64,000 nucleotides of DNA from the NCBI RefSeq assembly GCF_020509005.1, contig NC_063014.1:4340001-4404000 (forward strand), in the 5' to 3' direction. A model generated the notes under the pieces. That model made no database searches and was not told the DNA's origin. It saw only the letters and a program-made list of their open reading frames with translations. The stretch is from Fulvia fulva (lineage: Eukaryota > Ascomycota > Dothideomycetes > Mycosphaerellales > Mycosphaerellaceae). How positions within the stretch are numbered: position 1 is the first letter of the stretch; every line of letters starts with the position of its first letter. Both the position numbers and the translations under genes were made by a program. Below are positions 58,701 to 64,000 of the stretch, one piece after another.

Positions 58701-59132
58701 AGCTCCTAGAGAAGGTCGTAGCTATAAGGCTTACCGGAATAGTAGAAGAACATAACCTCCTCCCGGTAACGTAAATAGGGGGGAGATAAAAGAGATCTAC
58801 CCTTATAGTAGTCGAACTGACTATAGAGCAAATCAGACACATCTAGTACTATAGTAACAATAAGGTAGCCTTACTACTTTTACTAGACATATTAGGGGCT
58901 TTCGACAATATGTCCTACGTAAGGCTCCTATATATCCTTAGAATAAAAAGCATCCTAGCCTAGATAGTATACTTTATATAGTCATTCCTTAAGGACAGAA
59001 CAACCTAGATCCTCCTAGGGTCCTTTAAAGCCCCGTAGACCCTAATTACGAACACGGGCATCCTATAGGGCTCTATACTCTCCCTAATTCTGTTCCTCCT
59101 CTTTATAGCCGACCTGACCCTACTCCTAGAAA
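55791..59132 (+). mobile_element. LINE-B copy 3: RIP-damaged, cut within RT
   Basis: ORF1 (about 55840-57060) contains Val-Tyr-Ile-Thr-Asp-Gln-Lys-Glu-Lys and a zinc-knuckle remnant near 56610-56660. ORF2 (from about 57110) has endonuclease Gly-Asp-Phe-Asn at 57531-57542, RT with Leu-Asp-Ile-Leu-Gly-Ala-Phe-Asp near 58885-58910, and ends at Leu-Leu-Phe-Ile-Ala-Asp-Leu, just before the catalytic Asp-Asp, where LINE-A copy 3 starts. Confidence 0.78.
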
Positions 59133-62100
59133 TAGATAGATAGATTTGTCATTCCCCTGTTCTAGGACCCTATCCGGCCTATATAGGTATATATCTATTG
59201 TTATATATAAAGGGAAACCCGAATAGGTGAAAACCCTTCCCGCCCCCGACTACTCCTTGTCTAGTTTAGCTTTCCCTCTAAACGTACGTAGTCTATGTCA
59301 CTACCCCGTTAGCCCCCGCTCCTAGCCGGTCTCGTCGCGCTACGTCGTGTCCTCTCTTCCTACACTGCTCCTACTAGGCGGTACTGTTCTAGCCAGCCCT
59401 TCTCTAGTATCTAGTTCGTAATGCGCCGTAGGTCCTTAGCGTTATTAAGAAGTGCCCTAATCGTCCGGTTCCTCGCCTTTGCCATCTACTCCCCCCTTCC
59501 TAGCGACCACCTCGGATAGACGAGGAGTGCGTGCCGTACGTTCTAGGAGCGATAGCCGTAGGGGCAGCTAGTATTCGTGTATCCTAGAACCTTCCTCTAT
59601 AATAGGTACCCCTAGAGGCCGATGTGTTCGCTTCGTAGTTAGGTTGCTATACTACTCTATACCCTCGTAAGGCGGTAGTAGATAAGCTTCGAGGGGTACT
59701 TGACCGCGGATTTTATAGCTGACTATTCCTTAGGTTGTCCCGCTAGCTAAGGGCGTCTACTATGCCCTATAACCTAGTTGTTCCACCTCTCTTTCTATAG
59801 TTGCTCTATAAAGGATTTCTTACCTTCCTATTATGTTACTAGCTGTTCGTCCCTTGCCCGGTAGTTCGGCTCGTTTCCGGGTCGAATGCCCCTATACGCT
59901 AGTACTAATTCGCGGGCCCTTACGACTGTACTAGCGATAACCTTCTATACTAGGTACTATGCCGACTTGCCTAAGTAGGAGGTCCGTAGTCCCTAGATGT
60001 ATAGGTCGATCGGCGGTATAGCGGTCTCGTACTTAAGCATCCTCGTTAGTGTCGACTTATATACCCCGGTGACCTTCCTTAGGCATTAGTTTTGGATCTT
60101 CGCTAGCGGCGCGACGAGTCCCTTCGATAGGTAGGCCCTCTCGCCTAAGGACTATACTTGGCTACTATAGGTAAGGACTAGCCGTATAATAGCCGTATAT
60201 AGAAGTCGTGACTGCCGGAAGTCCGCCCCCTATATAGACGTAGTGAGCCTCTAGTATAATGCTATATTCTGTTTAGCTTTCCGTAATATTGCCTATACGT
60301 ACTTCCTCTACCGTAGCGCCGGGTCTACCTATAGTCCGAGGATCCTAAGCTGATTTACCGGGTTAGTCGTATACCCCTATATCTAGATAGAAGCTTGTAT
60401 ATTGTAGAACCGTGGCCGGCGCGTAAAGTGTATTAGATTGTACTTTTCTAGGGCAAACCGAGCCCCGTGCCTCCTAGCCTAGTCCTCGTAGATCTTATGC
60501 TTCTCTTCTAGTAGCCTACAGTTCTCCTTAGTCGAGGAAGACTACGCTAGGATATTTATGTCGTCTACGAAGCCGCTCGTAGCGGTGTTCTAGGATTCTA
60601 GGGCTAGGAGCAGCGTCGCTATAAAGAAGAGGAACAGAATAGGTGCTAGCGTTAAGCCTTACGGGATTCTAGTATAGACTGCTTAAAATAGGCTTCTATA
60701 CTAGCCGACTAGGATCGACGTACTACGGTTTTAGAGGTAGGACCGTACGAAGTTGACAAGCTACTTAGGGAGTCCTTTCGACCTTAGGATATAGGGTAGC
60801 CGCGGGTATAACACGTAGTCGAAGGCTCCCGATATGTCTAGGCTAAGTAAGGAAGCCACCTTGTCCCTATTCTTATACTAGATAGCCTTTACCTAAGAGG
60901 TGATAAGTTCTATCGCGGATAGCGTCGATCGCTATAGGCGCGTACCTATCTAGGTGTCCGGGAGTAGGGAGTGTTCCTCTACCGCCTCGGAGAGTCTCGT
61001 TATAACTAGCTTCTTAAGCGCCTTCCTAAGAGTGTTAAGGAGCGTAATTAGGCGGTACGACTTCACCTACGTATAGTCTTCCTTCTACGGCTTACGTAGG
61101 ACTACTATCGTCGATTGTTTAAAAGCTATCGGGTAGTACCCGGTCTATAGGTAGGCGTTAAAGATCGCTATAACTACTAGGGCTAGTTAATCTCTACACT
61201 TCTTTAGTAGCTCGCTTAGGATCCTATCCGGCCCCGGGGCTTTCTTCGCCGGCAACTTCCTTAGCACAGCGGCAACTTCTCCCTCGGACACCTCCTATTA
61301 GACCGCGATGCTAGGGGCTAGGGGAGTAGAGCTGTTTATATCGCTTAGATTAGCCTCGACTAGGGGCGGGAAGAACTTGCTAGCTAGTAGACGCGCCTTG
61401 GCCTCGGGGTCGCTAACCGGGCTACTAGGCGATTGTAGCGCTAGGATAGAGAAGGAGGGGCCCTATATAGGGTCCTGTCGGGCCCATTTCGCTAGCTTCA
61501 ACATCCTCTCTAGCTTGCCGGCGATTTCTTCTACTATAGCCCTCTAGCCGACTGCTTTCTCCCTTCGTATTATAGCTTTCTTCTATTGGCATGCCTCCCT
61601 ATATACGTTCTAGGCCTCCTCGCTATAGCTACTCGTCTATACCCGGCGGGCTCTCCTTGCTTCTCTTACTACCGTAGTGCACTCCGGCGTCTAGTATAGT
61701 TTGGACTATATCGTTAGTTAGGCAAGCGGAACGTAAAGTGAGGTCGCTTTTCTTATTTCGTCTATCAACCCCTAGACTGCTTCGTCTATCTCGTCTTTAC
61801 TGTTGTATTACTACTACGCGATCTAGACTAGCCTCTTAGAGTTATCGAGGTACGCCTAGATGTTAGCCTAGTAGGCCTTTCCCTAGTTTGGCTTAGGGGT
61901 TCTCGCTAGTATACGTTATATCTATGTCGTAATAGAGGTCCTGACTAGTATATAGTCTAACGACGCCTCGAGTTTATATTCGATCCTATAGTAGGTTACC
62001 GTGTAGTAGTGGCTATCTAAGATCTAGGAGAGGTCGATCGTGCCTTAGAGTCCCCCTCTCTTCTAGGTGCCTAGGTCCTTCGGGGTATTAAGGGCAATTA

Positions 62101-64000
62101 CGTTACTCGCTATCAAGTCGAGTACTTCGTCGGCTATAGGGTACGGCTACATAAGGCTTTCCTAGGAGGGGTGGTATATATTGAAGTCTCCTACTACGAT
62201 ATGGCACCCTTGTCTCTTAAGCGCACTATCTAGGTGTCTACAGACCCCTAGGTCGCGGCTAGACCTCGAGGCTAGCGGTTATATATATAGGTTGTGTATC
62301 TAGGTACTACCTACGTAGAGGGAGGTAATATCGCCCCCGCCTTCTTCGTCTACGTAGTACACTACCTCCTAGTCGGATTCTAGTATGTCCTTACTGACAT
62401 AGAACCACGTACGGGGTCTGCCGTCGCCTCGTAGGCATATCGTGTAGCCTAGTGACTTATAGGTCGTTAGTCTCTTATAGTACGGGTTAATCTATAGCTC
62501 CTAGATTATAAGGACGTAGTAGACGCGCGGGTCCGCCTCGTATAGGAAATAGTTCTAGACTATATCCTTACTATAGTTAACGTTATACTAGATGATACTA
62601 AGCGCATCGAGGCTAGTTATTAGCATCGACAATCATTTCCTCTATATCGTCCTATATTCTACTACCCTATACGTCCTAGTCTACGCCTATCGGCTATATA
62701 CTAAAGGGGAGCCGGGCCTAGTTAGATTCCCTCGCCGTAGCGAGTAGAGTACGTAGCCTCCCGTACGCCCTAGGTTACGTATCCTTTATATCGTTCTCGG
62801 CCCTAGGGCGCTTATACCCGACCGCCGCTAGTTAGTTCCGGTATAGGCTAGCCTTACGGTCGCCGTAGAATCTTAGGGCGACGGTTCTGTTTGTGATTGC
62901 CTTGTTTTTCGCTAGTTTCCGCTATAGGCATTCCGTACTATACGATAGGTAGTGCCCCGGACAGTTCGCGTACCGTCTCGTAGTCGATATATAGTCCCTA
63001 GATATATAGTCTCCTATATAGTTCGAGCAGGCCTACTTGTTTATACACGTGTAGGTTTGGTGTCTATACTGTTAGCATTTGAAGCATTAGAGGACACGAA
63101 AGGATAAGGAGTGCTTTTCTACTATCTTAAGGCTATATTGCTAGACTAGGCCTTGTTCTATTGCTAGATCCGCCGCTTTCGCGTCTTATAGCTATACTAT
63201 TAGCGCCGAGGCCTTCTTACCTTCTGGCCATTTCCTATAGAGCCAAGTCGCCTTCTGGATTAGAGAGTTAAGAGTGACCGGGTTGTCCTCTTAGAGAGCG
63301 CGTAGGTAACCCTAGTTAGTTAGGTCAAACTCCTTAGGTATGTCGTAGACTAGGATCGTGAATTGTTTCGTTAAGACCTTCGCTAATGCCGTAACCTTAG
63401 ATGCCTACTATAGCTATGCCTCTAGGTGCCTCCTAGTAGTAGTAGAGCTAGTATAGATCTATAGAGTGCCGTTAGACTGTTAGTTCACTACGACCACCCC
63501 TAGTTAGTTAATTCGTTAGGCGAGCTCCTTATTCGATAGCTTCGCAACTTCGGCCTAGTCTTCCTTTGCTACAATACGGATCGTAACTACATCGTACGTT
63601 AGGCGGGGGCCTAGTATCGATGCCGCGACCGATGCCTAGCTATAGGGGTGTTAATTCCGGGTGGCCTTGCTAATCGCCTAGGACGTCGTCCTTATTTCTT
63701 ATTGCCCTCGGTAATACGATAGTATAAGCGCCGTACGTAGCTAAGTGATCATTACCTATAGAGACCGGTAAGGGAGCTGATCGTTAGTTTCTATACTTTT
63801 TGCGTCCTCTATAAGTTGCTACTAGTTGTCTTAGGGGGGCTTCGCCTATAGGGCCGTAGGCGCCGTTAGTACCGTAGCCTAGGCTACTATTACCTAGGAG
63901 TTGCCTAATGTAGCTAGGCACCTCCGCGGCGTTTAGAGCTGAAGAAATAGGGTGAAGAGAGCTTCAAGCTGTCTAGATTAAATGAGGTAGAACTCCCTTA
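59133..64000 (-). mobile_element. LINE-A copy 3: RIP-damaged, runs off the right edge
   Basis: Tail of GATA units at 59133-59147, then the 3' UTR. RT Phe-Val-Asp-Asp lies at plus-strand 60560-60571, the endonuclease near 62170-62190, an ORF1 zinc-knuckle Cys-Phe-Lys-Cys near 63070-63085, and a 5' UTR-like segment from about 63895 to the edge that resembles the reverse complement of the LINE-B 5' UTR near 11630-11660. It keeps slightly more TpG/CpA than copy 2. It interrupts LINE-B copy 3. Confidence 0.86.

Overview
The window looks like a chromosome segment of a filamentous ascomycete (Pezizomycotina, perhaps a Dothideomycete; the class is a weak inference). It is mostly a repeat island damaged by repeat-induced point mutation (RIP). 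The signature is that CpA and TpG are almost absent and replaced by TpA, while CpG, CpC and CpT remain. Former Gln and Trp codons therefore read TAG/TAA throughout the retroelements, and long fossil reading frames appear once those stops are ignored. No rRNA, tRNA or CRISPR array was seen.

Layout. 1-3357: RIP-damaged LINE (family A). 3358-4739: undamaged unique DNA. 4740-6633: a pogo/Fot1-type transposase fossil split by a 5'-truncated LINE with a 14-bp target duplication. 6627-11400: LINE-A on the minus strand. 11400-16733: a second LINE family (B) on the plus strand. 16734-21544: a minus-strand Ty3/Gypsy element with its LTR, which carries a solo LTR, followed by a gag-like fragment. 21545-34452: a nest of three LTR layers resolved to the base. 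The outer layer is a 470-bp LTR. Inside it is a heavily RIP-damaged chromovirus with 519-bp LTRs. Inside that copy's 3' LTR sits a nearly intact, much younger relative (27704-33842, minus strand, 444-bp LTRs). 34453-35892: a RIP-damaged hAT transposase.

35893-40450 is the largest island without RIP. It holds a decayed fungal transcription-factor-like gene and a decayed hybrid histidine kinase. The kinase has a broken 5' splice site at its H-box, a frameshift, and Asn in place of the phospho-accepting Asp. 40451-45130 is a RIP-damaged repeat with one long fossil frame I could not identify. 45131-46620 is another undamaged island with what I read as a four-exon gene for a small secreted cysteine-rich protein.

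46621-64000 is again transposon mosaic: an unidentified damaged stretch, a 3'-truncated Ty1/Copia element with a short LTR, two more LINE-B copies, a plus-strand Ty3/Gypsy element holding a 179-bp LINE-A scrap with a 15-bp target duplication, and a third LINE-A copy running off the right end.

The genes do not form a pathway. The coherent story is genome defence: waves of retrotransposition, RIP of older copies, and a young copy that largely escaped. Host genes survive only in three small islands, and two of the three genes recognised there are broken by changes that are not RIP-like. I found no convincing new multi-gene system. The best leads for novelty are the secreted protein gene and the unidentified fossil frame at 41.2-43.5 kb.
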